The notes beneath the pieces were generated by a model that did no database searches, was not told the origin of the DNA, and saw nothing but the letters and a program-made list of their open reading frames with translations. From Cohnella fermenti (GTDB taxonomy: Bacteria > Bacillota > Bacilli > Paenibacillales > Paenibacillaceae): a DNA stretch of 64,000 nucleotides. Both the position numbers and the translations under genes were made by a program. Numbering within the stretch: the first letter of the stretch is position 1; every line of letters begins with the position of its first letter. Location of the stretch: positions 1-64,000 of the forward strand of contig NZ_SSOB01000019.1 in NCBI RefSeq assembly GCF_004801405.1. The letters are read 5' to 3'. Shown here in pieces: positions 51,138 to 60,262 of this stretch.

Positions 51138-53406
51138 TTGACATGCCTCCCTGGGTATTCGCCATCTGTGATATGCAAGCTTCCGCCAATCGGATGCCGG
51201 TCCGCTCCAGCGCCGAGAGGATCGCGCTTCCCTCGTATGCCTTGCCGCCTACCAAGATCCGCTCGACGGGAACGGCCCCATCGTCGCTGGAGGCGGGAAC
51301 GGCCCCTGCGACGAGGGCCAGCCGGGTCAGATCCAGACCGTCCTCCGCAAACAGCCGGTACAGCGAAGCGAAGTCCTTCGTCTCCTTGGCCGTCATCGCC
51401 AGTCCGGCCCCGGCCATACGGAACAGCTTGGCGGCATAGGCCGACATAGGCACAAGCTGCGGACGCTCGATGCCGGCCTCCTGCAGATCCTGAGCCAGCC
51501 GCTTCATCGCATCCGCCAGATCGTCGTCCGCCTCTTCGTCGAACTCGTCGGCCTTGTTGAGGAGGAACAGCAGCCTCGGCGAGTCTTGACGCTGCTTCAC
51601 CGTATCCAGCACCCGGCGGAGCAGCATCCGATCGTCCGTCGTGGAGATCTGCGTTGCATTCACAAGATAGACGACGCTGCCGTACTCCCCTTGCTGCAGA
51701 TAACGCTGGGTGATCTGACCATGGCTGAGATCGCCCGAATAGTTCGTGCCCGGCGTATCGACGAGCGCATGGATGATCCCCTTGGCCTTCAGGCCCGCAA
51801 GCGGACCTTCAAGCCGCAGCTCCGCCGCGCCGTCCATCTCGTTCCATTCCTTCACGACTCCCGGCTCCACGACGCCGGCATACCGGCAGTCCCCCTTGTC
51901 CAAGCGGACATAACCGATTCGGTGCCCGAGACGATCGTTCGCGACGACCCTCGAAATCTTGGCGGTGCAGGCCTGGTTGCGGGAAGGCATCAGATCCCGC
52001 CCGAGCAGAGCGTTGATGAAGGTCGACTTCCCGGCGCTCATCGTCGCGACGACGACCGTCTCGTGGCGCGGCAGATGACGATGCGCTTCATTCATCAGGC
52101 TCCGATCGATCAGCGGTGCGAGCTGTCCCCGTATCGCGGCGCCGAACTTCGCATTCAGAATCAACTGGGCAGCCTTCCATGCCCCTCTCAGAAGCGCTTC
52201 GACGAACTCGCCGATCAGAGCGGCGAGCTTCGGCCGTATGCCCAGCCGCTTGGCATACAAGTCGGCGATCTGGCCATCCGCATCCGCACCGCCCAGCTTG
52301 GCGCGCGTATAGCAGAACTCGCCGTAGACGGCGTATCGCAGCGTATCGAGGCGGCAGCGATAACGCGAGACGCGAACCGGCCGATACCGCTTCACCGTTC
52401 GGAATGCGGCCGCAACGGCGGCTGCAGCGGCGGCCTCGCCGGCCTGCGGCATCGACGAAGCCGCTCCGCCCTCTCCCTCTTCCTGCGGAAGATCCAGCAG
52501 AACCGAATACTCCCGATGCAGGCTGACCAGCAGGTCGCGGTGACGCGCCAAGTCCTCCAATCCGTAGAACAAGGCGGTCACATAGGCGATTCTGTCTTGC
52601 GGTGCGGCCTGCGCCGCCGGATGACCGGCGAAGTTCTGCCGGAACAGCTCAAGCAGCGGCTCTCTTTCCGCCAGCTCTCCTTCCGCCGGCGGCCTCGCCG
52701 CGGTAGCTTGGTCCGAAGCCCCGGCCCCGACGGGAACGGCGCCGGCATACTTGGGCTTGCTTATGTAGACAATTCCGTTATGTACGGATTCCACGATTCT
52801 TCCCCGCCGCAGCATCCGTTCCACAATGGCATTCAGATAAGCCGTCGCCTCCCGCTTGTCCGAAGCGCGCTTAGCCAGTTCCTTGACGAGAGTCTCTCGT
52901 TCGATCAATCCCGGAGTGCGCAGATTCTTGCGCAGCTTCCTGTACGGTCCTAGCGTCAAGAACAAGAATGCTGCCAGAATGACGAACGACACGCCGGCTA
53001 CTGCGGCCGTCACGGCTGCGCTGTGCAGTCTCCAATGCCAATGGCTCCGAATCCAATCATACGGGAACTGCAACTGATGGAAGATATATGCCGTGTAGAT
53101 GGCGTACAGAGCGACCCAGACGTAGCTCAACTGCTCCTGCGCATGACGGATGCCGCGAAGCGCAAGCTTGATGTGGAGCGAACGGAACATGACCCAGAGC
53201 GTGAGGAGCAACAAGCCGATTACAGACAAAGCCGCACCGTCTTCATTCGCTTCGAAATCGCTTACCGCCAGAGCCAGAGGAAACCCGATCACGGGAGACA
53301 CAAACCGCAGTCTGGCCCATCCGAGACCCCGGCTCAGCAGAGTGCCGCCGACAAGTACGATCAATAGAACAATCAAGACAGTCACAACGTTTGCTGCAAT
53401 ACTCAT
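51130..53406 (-). CDS. Dynamin-like GTPase B (membrane-anchored)
   Basis: A 758-residue protein. The N-terminal ~160 residues contain four or five hydrophobic segments, followed by a cytosolic region with Ala-rich linkers. The dynamin GTPase domain is unusually C-terminal: P-loop VVATMSAGKSTFINALLG near residue 455, NQACTAKISRV just after, G3 HALVDTPGTNYSGD near 545 and G4 FLLNKADEFDEEADDD near 615. With dynamin A it makes an unequal pair, one anchored and one soluble. It starts 39 bases after the WYL regulator gene and should be on the same transcript. Confidence 0.82.
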   Translation of the reverse strand: MSIAANVVTVLIVLLIVLVGGTLLSRGLGWARLRFVSPVIGFPLALAVSDFEANEDGAALSVIGLLLLTLWVMFRSLHIKLALRGIRHAQEQLSYVWVALYAIYTAYIFHQLQFPYDWIRSHWHWRLHSAAVTAAVAGVSFVILAAFLFLTLGPYRKLRKNLRTPGLIERETLVKELAKRASDKREATAYLNAIVERMLRRGRIVESVHNGIVYISKPKYAGAVPVGAGASDQATAARPPAEGELAEREPLLELFRQNFAGHPAAQAAPQDRIAYVTALFYGLEDLARHRDLLVSLHREYSVLLDLPQEEGEGGAASSMPQAGEAAAAAAVAAAFRTVKRYRPVRVSRYRCRLDTLRYAVYGEFCYTRAKLGGADADGQIADLYAKRLGIRPKLAALIGEFVEALLRGAWKAAQLILNAKFGAAIRGQLAPLIDRSLMNEAHRHLPRHETVVVATMSAGKSTFINALLGRDLMPSRNQACTAKISRVVANDRLGHRIGYVRLDKGDCRYAGVVEPGVVKEWNEMDGAAELRLEGPLAGLKAKGIIHALVDTPGTNYSGDLSHGQITQRYLQQGEYGSVVYLVNATQISTTDDRMLLRRVLDTVKQRQDSPRLLFLLNKADEFDEEADDDLADAMKRLAQDLQEAGIERPQLVPMSAYAAKLFRMAGAGLAMTAKETKDFASLYRLFAEDGLDLTRLALVAGAVPASSDDGAVPVERILVGGKAYEGSAILSALERTGIRLAEACISQMANTQGGMSNG

Positions 53407-53445
53407 GCCTGACGAACACGTCCTCTTCCCTATAAAAATGGATAT

Positions 53446-54429
53446 CTACGTAACGATATCGTCACTGAGAGGGTACAGCCCGTTCATCCCCCGAACGATC
53501 TCGGCGAATTCCGCGCGAAGCTCCTCCGGGCCGAGAAGCTCGACATGCTTCCCCTGGCTGAGCAGCCACATGAAGCAGCCCTTGCCGAACACCTCGGCTT
53601 CGATAACCGTTCCTTCCTCTCCCTTGGCGAGAACGACGGCCGTAGGGAACCGATCCAGAATCGCTTCCAGCGACGGTCCCTTGAACAGGAACCGAAGACG
53701 GAGCAGATCTCCGCCATACATGAACTGAACGCGCCGCTTGAGCTCTCCGTCCTCGTACCGCCGATTGGCGTGTTTTCTCCCCTGGAGCTTAACGGTCTTG
53801 ATTCTATCGATTCGGAAGAAGGTAGGGTCGCGGTGCTCGCTTCCCTCGAATTGCGCAATCAAATAGAAATAGAATTCGGAGAAAACAATGGCCAGAGGAT
53901 GCACGATGCGCTCGCGTTCCTCGCCGTTCATAATCGTATAGCCGATCGCGATAACTTCCCGCTTCATAATGCACTGTCCGAGATGCCAGATTCGCTCCAG
54001 AATCGGCTTGCCGTGCGTCACCGGCTCGTAATGGAACTTCTCGTTCAGGATCAAGTCCTTGAATGCCTGCTGCTCCGCCTTCGAGACGACCGAGATTACC
54101 GCATGGAGCAGCTTGTCGAGCTCAGGCTTGTTGAATGCCCGGCTCTCCAGCACGATCTTCACCAAGGCGAACACCTCGACGGCGGACACCGCCGCATCGC
54201 TGTTGTTCTCCGTTCGGTACCCCTTGTTCCTGTGATCGTACACGACGGACTCGCCGGGATAATGCTCGGCCATATACATACGGATCTCGTCCAGATCCCG
54301 CTGAACGGTCTTCGGATTCACCGCGAATTCGACGGCCAGCTCGTCCTTGTTCAGGACAAATCCTTTGCGCAGCCGATCGTACAGGGAAAGTATTCTTGTC
54401 GCCTTGCTGTCCTCGTTCTTCAACGTCAT
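53446..54429 (-). CDS. WYL-domain transcriptional regulator
   Basis: A 327-residue regulator. An N-terminal winged helix (ILSLYDRLRKGFVLNKDELA and NPKTVQRDLDEIRMYM) is followed by a WYL-type ligand-sensing domain (VIAIGYTIMNGEERERIVHPLA, FYFYLIAQFE, FRIDRIKTVKL) and a C-terminal extension (VELLGPEELRAEFAEIV). Such regulators commonly repress phage-defence operons. It is the first gene of the dynamin/HerA/toxin run. The ATG at 54429 is very close to its AGGAGA; a TTG two codons further on has better spacing. Confidence 0.88.
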   Translation of the reverse strand: MTLKNEDSKATRILSLYDRLRKGFVLNKDELAVEFAVNPKTVQRDLDEIRMYMAEHYPGESVVYDHRNKGYRTENNSDAAVSAVEVFALVKIVLESRAFNKPELDKLLHAVISVVSKAEQQAFKDLILNEKFHYEPVTHGKPILERIWHLGQCIMKREVIAIGYTIMNGEERERIVHPLAIVFSEFYFYLIAQFEGSEHRDPTFFRIDRIKTVKLQGRKHANRRYEDGELKRRVQFMYGGDLLRLRFLFKGPSLEAILDRFPTAVVLAKGEEGTVIEAEVFGKGCFMWLLSQGKHVELLGPEELRAEFAEIVRGMNGLYPLSDDIVT

Positions 54430-54452
54430 TCTCCTACCTAAGACATAGGATG

Positions 54453-54482
54453 ATTATACCATGCGATTCTTTCATTCGTCAT
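54453..54482 (-). promoter_or_regulatory. SigA-type promoter of the WYL/dynamin operon
   Basis: On the minus strand, ATGACG (54477-54482) and a perfect TATAAT (54453-54458) are separated by 18 bases, and the -10 lies 24 bases before the WYL start. Bases between the HtpX gene and this promoter are AT-rich. Confidence 0.65.
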
Positions 54483-54549
54483 TATTTTACAACTGAGGAG
54501 AATTGTGACGAACGCCCCCGCTCCCCCGCTGAAGAGAGACGTCCTTGCC

Positions 54550-55485
54550 TTATCCGGCTCCCTGCCGCAGCCTGGCGATTCTTCGCTCAATGGACGGATG
54601 ATCGGAGAAGAGATCCAGCCACCGCTTCTCGCCGTTGATTCGGAAGGCCGCGAACGCCTTCTGGCTTCGCAGCACGATGGGAGCCCGGGACCTTAAGCTG
54701 TCCAACGCGTGAACCATCGCTTCCCTGTCGATCAGCTCGCCCGCGAGACGGTCGGCCTCGAATTCCCGACGGCGGGAGAACGCCTTCACGGCCAGACTTC
54801 CCAGGAACACCAAGAACACGGTAATCAGCCACCTGGCAGCGGTAATGAGCCCATAGACCCACTCTCCGTTCCGATCCGCAAGCCAGAACGCCAGCCAGCC
54901 CAGCACGCGAAGCGGCAAGGTGCACAGCAGCACAATCGTGTTCACGACGCTCTGCACAAGCGAGAGGGTGACCATGTCGCCGTTCGCGATATGGGCAATC
55001 TCATGCGCCGCCACGGCGGCAATCGCGCGCTCGTCCAACGTATCGATAAGCCCCGAGCTGAACGCGACCAAGGACCGATTCCTCGTTGCTCCGGTCGCGA
55101 ACGCGTTAACCTCCTCGCTGTCGTACACGCCGATCTGCGGCGTCTGCGCGAGTCCTGCCTTCCGGCCGATCGATTCCACGAGCTCGTACAGGCTTCGTTC
55201 TTCTTCGCTCCGGAAGTCAGAAACATTAATGACATGGATGGAATGCGAACGCTTGGCCCGCCAACGGGAGAACCACAGCGCGATAAAGGGGAAGGCGCAG
55301 CCCAGCAGCAGAACATAAGGGAACAAGCCGATCAGCGCGCCGCTGGAGATAATGGCCAGAGACAGCAGAATCATCGCGTTCGTCAGCAGGAACCACCCGA
55401 ATGCTCTCCACTTGCCCGACTTGATGTTCAAGCTGCTTCCTTTAATCCGTTCGGTCATCGACGTGAAATCCAGTTCCATCTTCAA
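54550..55485 (-). CDS. HtpX-like M48 zinc metalloprotease
   Basis: A 311-residue membrane protease. Two N-terminal membrane segments (~27-75), a second pair near 195-245, and the zinc-binding HEIAH motif in AAVAAHEIAHIANGD near residue 160, with the third ligand Glu in RRREFEADRLA near 255. It should cut membrane or misfolded proteins on the cytoplasmic side. The TTG at 55485 has GAGGGGG at good spacing; an ATG follows two codons on. It lies just upstream of the WYL gene on the same strand but that gene has its own promoter. Confidence 0.88.
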   Translation of the reverse strand: MKMELDFTSMTERIKGSSLNIKSGKWRAFGWFLLTNAMILLSLAIISSGALIGLFPYVLLLGCAFPFIALWFSRWRAKRSHSIHVINVSDFRSEEERSLYELVESIGRKAGLAQTPQIGVYDSEEVNAFATGATRNRSLVAFSSGLIDTLDERAIAAVAAHEIAHIANGDMVTLSLVQSVVNTIVLLCTLPLRVLGWLAFWLADRNGEWVYGLITAARWLITVFLVFLGSLAVKAFSRRREFEADRLAGELIDREAMVHALDSLRSRAPIVLRSQKAFAAFRINGEKRWLDLFSDHPSIERRIARLRQGAG

Positions 55486-55668
55486 GATGCGCCCCCTCGT
55501 ATAGATACCTCATCAACGCAGAGCCCGTTTGGCCCTGACACCGACAATTATAATGGGGAGATTGGACACATTTTGTACATCCGCGTCGATTCGAACATTG
55601 TTGTAGGGGAGAAAATGGGATTGGGGAGGGGGAATGTGAACGTGTTGGAGGGGAGGAACAACGGGCAA

Positions 55669-56784
55669 CTATCGCTGCGCGGCCGCTTCTCCCTTCAAGC
55701 GCCTTCCCATCAACAGCCGGAGCCCCAGCATCACCAGCGGCAGCCCGAAGCCGATCGGAAGCGCAACCCACGGCCAATAGCGTTCGAGATAGACGATCGC
55801 GCGGAAGTGGTCCTTTACGATCCAGTACCCCAACGTTCCCAGCATCAGGCAGCAGGGCAGAATAACGGGACGAATGCTCTTCAGCCGGAGGATGCGAGCC
55901 GTGCACACCGACACTCCGTACAGACAGAACATAACCTGGAACAAGGCGGAGATCGAATACAGGGCGATCATAATCATCTCATAGCGCTGAAGGAACTCCC
56001 CGATATGCGCGTTGCGCGCGAGCTTCATGCACGAGATCGTGTACCTGCTCGTCACTTCGGCGGACAGCACAGCCCCCTCCAGAATGGACCAGATGATAAC
56101 CATCAAGCCGCTGGTCGCGATACCGAGCATCCCTACCTTGCCTCCCTCCTTCTGCGGAGACTTCAGCATCGGCAGGACAAGAGCGGCCATCATCGAGGCC
56201 AGCGCGCAATCGACGTCGAAGTGAAGGCTGGCGGCCAGCGTTCGCGGCAATCCTTGCTCCAGAACCGGCAGCAGATTGCGGATGTCGAATTCCTCGAACG
56301 AGCCGATTACGATCAGCACGTTAAGCAGGAAGATGAAGGCGCAGCCGATCAGAGCCAGCCGCGCGATCACTTCCAAGCCGTAGAAGCAGCCGAGCGCGCC
56401 GACGAGGAGCGCGCATACGATAAACAGCGAGAGCGGAGCTTCCGGCAGGAAGTAATCCTGAAGATGATAAACGAACGTTATCATCACCGGCCCGATAGCG
56501 GCGAGGAAGAAGAGGAAGATCAGCAGCGCGACAACCGTCCCGAATCCCTTGCCCAGAAGCCGATCGCCCAACGCTATCATATCGAGGTCGGGCGTTCGTC
56601 TCATCGCCAGATGCGTGATGTACAGAATGCCGATGCCCTGCAGCGTGCCGAGCAGCGTAGCGATCCACATGTCCTGCCCGATCTGCCTCGCCAGCACCCC
56701 CTGCGTCACGCCGATCGCCTTGACATAAATCATATTGACGATCATCGCGACGAGCATTCCGTTCGTGATATTCAGCTTCTTCAT
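55669..56784 (-). CDS. Spore germination receptor subunit B (GerAB/GerKB family)
   Basis: A 371-residue protein with about ten membrane segments, of the GerAB/endospore amino-acid-permease family (APC-like fold). It forms the germinant-sensing channel of the receptor in the inner spore membrane. It opens LNITNGMLVAMIVNMIYVK and has the family's ALGDRLLGKGFGTVVALL segment. Its start overlaps the gerC-type stop as ATGA. Last gene of the operon. Confidence 0.9.
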   Translation of the reverse strand: MKKLNITNGMLVAMIVNMIYVKAIGVTQGVLARQIGQDMWIATLLGTLQGIGILYITHLAMRRTPDLDMIALGDRLLGKGFGTVVALLIFLFFLAAIGPVMITFVYHLQDYFLPEAPLSLFIVCALLVGALGCFYGLEVIARLALIGCAFIFLLNVLIVIGSFEEFDIRNLLPVLEQGLPRTLAASLHFDVDCALASMMAALVLPMLKSPQKEGGKVGMLGIATSGLMVIIWSILEGAVLSAEVTSRYTISCMKLARNAHIGEFLQRYEMIMIALYSISALFQVMFCLYGVSVCTARILRLKSIRPVILPCCLMLGTLGYWIVKDHFRAIVYLERYWPWVALPIGFGLPLVMLGLRLLMGRRLKGEAAAQR

Positions 56785-57986
56785 CTCACACCTGTTCCTT
56801 CAGCTTTAAGTACGGCCGAATTGACTCTGACCGAGACCTCCACCTTGGTCTCGGCTTCGGAGAAGACTTCGCTCCAATGGCCGCTCATCCCGCGCCATTC
56901 CACAGGGTAGGAGTTGCGGAACACCTCGCCTAGCTTAAGGAAGTCGGAGCGATACTCCCTCTGTGCCCTCTCCACGACCCGCTCGATCCGCTTCTTCACC
57001 TGTGCGGCCAGCAGCGCTTCCGCCTCCTCCCGGATGCTCGCGATCGACTTCGCGCAGCCGCTCTCCACGATCGACGCATCCATCTTGACGCGTATCCGGT
57101 AATGGATATCTCCCTTCGAATAGCCGGGATCGACGTCCATGCGGGCATCCTTGAATTCCATCGTCAGCCTCCGGTCTTGGTCGCCGGGGCACGGCAGCGT
57201 CTCGATGCCGCTCGCCAGCTTCTCGCGGAACATGAGCAAGGCGCGGCTCTCCATCGGGGTGAGCCAGCCCAGCATCTTCCCTTCCTTGAACACGGCCGCG
57301 CCGCCAAGCTCGACCTGCTCAAGCGAGCCTTGCTCCTCCGGCTTCTTGTTCGAGATTCCCCTGGGCCTGAGCATCAGCTTGGCAAGAATCGGCTCCGTGC
57401 TTACGCTCAGGAACGACTCCTCGAGGTTCCTCATGTTGCTCCCGGGCGCGAGTCCGGCGACATGGTTGCTGCGGAACAGGCTGTCCACCGCTTCCCCGGG
57501 AACGACCTCCAGCCCGGTAATCGTCGAGATGAGCTCGGCCGGCGAATCCGGCGTGACGGCCACCCACGTGTTCATTCGCAGCTCGTGGTTGCGGGTGAAG
57601 AAGTCGACCATGTCCTGAATTCCTTGCCGGGCGTAATCCTCATGCATAACGATGAGAAAATTGTGGGCCCAATACACCCGGCGAGAGGAGAATCGGCCCA
57701 GATTGCGGATCGCGTCGAAGATGGAAGCCCCCTCGGTCTCTACGGAATAGATCGGTTCGCCCGTCCCTCCGGACGGCGCTCCCGTCTGTCCTCGCGCATC
57801 CGCCGGACGAATGATCTGGGCGGACAGCCGAACCGTATTCGGCTTCTTCCCGACATCAAGACCGACGGCCGTCACGATCGCGAGCTCGTTGATCTGCCGG
57901 ACGCCCACGCAGGAGGAGCCAAGCAGAAGCACCCCCGCCGCGAGCAGCAGCTTCCCCCATCGAACAATCGCATCCGCTTCGCTCAT
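56781..57986 (-). CDS. Spore germination lipoprotein (Ger(x)C family)
   Basis: A 401-residue lipoprotein. A signal peptide with lipobox LLGSSC near residues 21-26 is followed by the family's NELAIVTAVGLDVGKKPNTV opening and the C-terminal domain (VKKRIERVVERAQREYRSDF, KLGEVFRNSYPVEWRGMSGHW). It is the outer-face subunit of the germinant receptor. AAGGAGG precedes the ATG at 57986, which overlaps the gerA-type stop as ATGA. The A-C-B order matches the gerK operon of B. subtilis. Confidence 0.9.
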   Translation of the reverse strand: MSEADAIVRWGKLLLAAGVLLLGSSCVGVRQINELAIVTAVGLDVGKKPNTVRLSAQIIRPADARGQTGAPSGGTGEPIYSVETEGASIFDAIRNLGRFSSRRVYWAHNFLIVMHEDYARQGIQDMVDFFTRNHELRMNTWVAVTPDSPAELISTITGLEVVPGEAVDSLFRSNHVAGLAPGSNMRNLEESFLSVSTEPILAKLMLRPRGISNKKPEEQGSLEQVELGGAAVFKEGKMLGWLTPMESRALLMFREKLASGIETLPCPGDQDRRLTMEFKDARMDVDPGYSKGDIHYRIRVKMDASIVESGCAKSIASIREEAEALLAAQVKKRIERVVERAQREYRSDFLKLGEVFRNSYPVEWRGMSGHWSEVFSEAETKVEVSVRVNSAVLKAEGTGVR

Positions 57987-59524
57987 CGCTGTCCCTCCTT
58001 GGGAGCCTTCGGCATCTGGCTTCCTTCCATCCGCTCCCGATCCTGAGCGAATTCCGGCCGCAGATCCATCATCCATATCGGCACCCGGAGCAGCATATCC
58101 CGTTGGTCGGAAGGACGATAAGGACTCGCCGGCGCCAGATACGGCTCGCCGAACGAATGAATGGACAGCACATGCAGCAGCAGAGCGAACGCCATCGTGG
58201 CGAACCCAAGCAGCCCGAACAATCCGGACGCGATCAGCAGCGGGAAGCGCAGCAGACGAATGGCAAGCGAACTCGTATAGCCGGGAATCGCGAACGAAGA
58301 GATTCCCGTCATCGCCACGACGATGACCATGAACGGCGACACCAGGCCCGCCTGCACGGCAGCCTGGCCAATAATAAGCGAGCCGACGATGCTCACGGCC
58401 TGCCCGATCGGCTTCGGCATGCGCAGCCCCGCTTCCCGCATCAGCTCGAAGGCGAATTCCATGATCAGCGCCTCGAGCAGCACCGGAAACGGGATGATCT
58501 CCCGTCCGGAGGCGATCGTCAGCGCGAGCGATGTCGGAATCATCTCCTGGTGGAAGCTGACCAGCATCACATAGATCGACGGAAGCAGCAGGCTGATCAT
58601 GAAGGCGATGTACCTGACGAAGCGATAGAAGGTGCCGACCCAGTAGCGATTGTAATAATCGTCCGGCGCCTGCATGAACTGCCAGAAGAACGTCGGGACG
58701 ATCAGCACGTGGGGCGTGTTGTCGACGAAGATCGCGACTCGTCCCTCCAGCAGCGCGGAAGCCACCTTGTCCGGCCTCTCCGTGCTCTGCGCCGTATTGA
58801 ACGGAGACAGCGGCGCGTCTTCGATCAGCTCCTCGATATAGCCGCTCTCCAGAACCGAATCGATTCGAATGCGGCCCAACCTGCGCTTCACCTCGTCGAC
58901 AAGCCCCTCCTTGACGAGATCCCCGATATACGCAATATTAATCGACGTCTGCGTCCGCGTCCCGACCGTCATCGCGGCGAAGCGAAGCATAGGATCGCGA
59001 ATCCGCCGGCGCACAAGCGCCGTATTCGTGCGGATGCTCTCCGAGAACCCGTCGCGCGGCCCTCTCAGGTTGTTCTCCGTAGACGGCTCCTCGACGTTGC
59101 GCTCCTTCCAGCCCCTCGCGTTCGCAATCAGCCCGCTCCCGTAACCTTCGAACAGAAGGACGGCGTTGCCGGAGATAACGGCCGCGATCGCTTCGCCGAC
59201 CGTCTCGCACGTATGCGTCGAAGCACTGCTGAGATAAAAATTCGGAAGCGCCTCGACCTCCGAATCGTCCGGGAATCTCTTGAGCGAACCTTCCGCGAAC
59301 GGAAGCAGTTCCTTCAGAATCGCTTCCACCGTGCCCAAGTCCGCCATCCCGTCCAGGCATACAAGCAGCCCGGGAACGCGCCTGTCCCCTCCGAGCAGGA
59401 AGGATCGCTTCAGCAGGTCCGCGCAGTTCCCCATCACCTCATCGATCGCCGCTTCGTTGTCGGCAAGGCCCGGCGCGATCTTCCGCTCCAGAACGGCCTT
59501 GGCGGCGGCCGCGAGACGATTCAT
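57983..59524 (-). CDS. Spore germination receptor subunit A (GerAA/GerKA family)
   Basis: A 513-residue protein. A hydrophilic N-terminal domain (~1-290; SFLLGGDRRVPGLLVCLDGM, TVGEAIAAVISGNAVLLFEG) is followed by about five membrane segments (~290-460; PDDYYNRYWVGTFYRFVRYI, GREIIPFPVLLEALIMEFAFE). It forms the oligomeric part of the receptor. AAGGAG is nine bases from the ATG at 59524 but touches an ATG three codons earlier, so the later start is preferred. First gene of the A-C-B operon. Confidence 0.9.
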   Translation of the reverse strand: MNRLAAAAKAVLERKIAPGLADNEAAIDEVMGNCADLLKRSFLLGGDRRVPGLLVCLDGMADLGTVEAILKELLPFAEGSLKRFPDDSEVEALPNFYLSSASTHTCETVGEAIAAVISGNAVLLFEGYGSGLIANARGWKERNVEEPSTENNLRGPRDGFSESIRTNTALVRRRIRDPMLRFAAMTVGTRTQTSINIAYIGDLVKEGLVDEVKRRLGRIRIDSVLESGYIEELIEDAPLSPFNTAQSTERPDKVASALLEGRVAIFVDNTPHVLIVPTFFWQFMQAPDDYYNRYWVGTFYRFVRYIAFMISLLLPSIYVMLVSFHQEMIPTSLALTIASGREIIPFPVLLEALIMEFAFELMREAGLRMPKPIGQAVSIVGSLIIGQAAVQAGLVSPFMVIVVAMTGISSFAIPGYTSSLAIRLLRFPLLIASGLFGLLGFATMAFALLLHVLSIHSFGEPYLAPASPYRPSDQRDMLLRVPIWMMDLRPEFAQDRERMEGSQMPKAPKEGQR

Positions 59525-59618
59525 TCCGTCCATCTCCTTCCCATCAAGAGGGTTTGCTCCCGCACGGATTCGTCCACACTAACAACCAGGAATTCGCGAA
59601 TGAGCAAGGAGCGATCGA

Positions 59619-59825
59619 ATGGATCTCTATCATTCTTGGCTTTATCGGCATGTCATCAACACGGAAGGATTCATGTGGACCGTCGTCTGCCTGCTGCTCG
59701 GGTTCAACATTCTCCTCCCGGTCTTTATCTGGTACTTCACCCGCGGGCGCAAAATCATCAAGAGCTATCTGAAGCATAAGAAGAGGTTGCGAGCTGAATC
59801 CGGCAACCAATTCGGCGAGAAATAA
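59619..59825 (+). CDS. Small single-pass membrane protein
   Basis: A 68-residue protein. One hydrophobic segment (MWTVVCLLLGFNILLPVFIWYF) is followed by a strongly basic tail (RGRKIIKSYLKHKKRLR). AAGGAG precedes the ATG. It is divergent from the germinant receptor operon, 94 bases away, and followed by a good terminator, so it looks like a real monocistronic gene. Not recognised; a spore-membrane role is only a guess from position. Confidence 0.65.
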   Translation: MDLYHSWLYRHVINTEGFMWTVVCLLLGFNILLPVFIWYFTRGRKIIKSYLKHKKRLRAESGNQFGEK

Positions 59826-59905
59826 TCCAACGCGCAGGTTAGCTTTTCTCTCACGCTTCCGTTTTATTCCTCTTCGAACGTGCTTCCGGCACGGCGCAGG
59901 CACAG

Positions 59906-59954
59906 AAGAACCGCCAGGGACGATCGAGCATTGATCATTCCTGGCGGTTCTTTT
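59906..59954 (+). terminator. Terminator of the small membrane protein gene
   Basis: AAGAACCGCCAGGGA pairs with TCCTGGCGGTTCTT (one unpaired base) and runs into TTTTGGGTTT. It is about 80 bases after the stop codon. From here to the MITE-like repeat (59955-60110) there is no gene. Confidence 0.75.
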
Positions 59955-60110
59955 GGGTTTGGAGGATTGGGAGGACAAGCGGCGGCTTCACCGACTTTAT
60001 CGGAGTCCCCCTCACCCGCCCGCCACGCGAGTCGCGCCTCCGGCCCCATTCGTCGGCTTGGATTGGCGGGAATCGCGGCGTTTTATGTCCCGCCACCGTC
60101 TAAAAAAGCC

Positions 60111-60262
60111 CTATCCCCCTTCTGAACCCTTATGCCTCTTCTCCCCTTGAATCAGGAACCTCCGCTTGCCGATCATGCCCTTGGGTCTTAGGTCAGCCCA
60201 TTCTCCTTGCATCTCCTTATCCTGAACGAAAGGGAGAAGAGGCCTAATGCCGCCAGAGGGAT
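60111..60262. repeat. MITE-like repeat, copy F
   Basis: The left arm runs CTATCCCCCTTCTGAACCC through TTATGCCTCTTCTCCCC to ATCAGG; the right arm from CCTGAACGAAAGGGAGAAG through CCTAATGCCGCC to AGAGGGAT. It is the longest internal spacer of the family copies here. Its right end abuts the first unit of the 104-bp tandem array. Confidence 0.7.
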
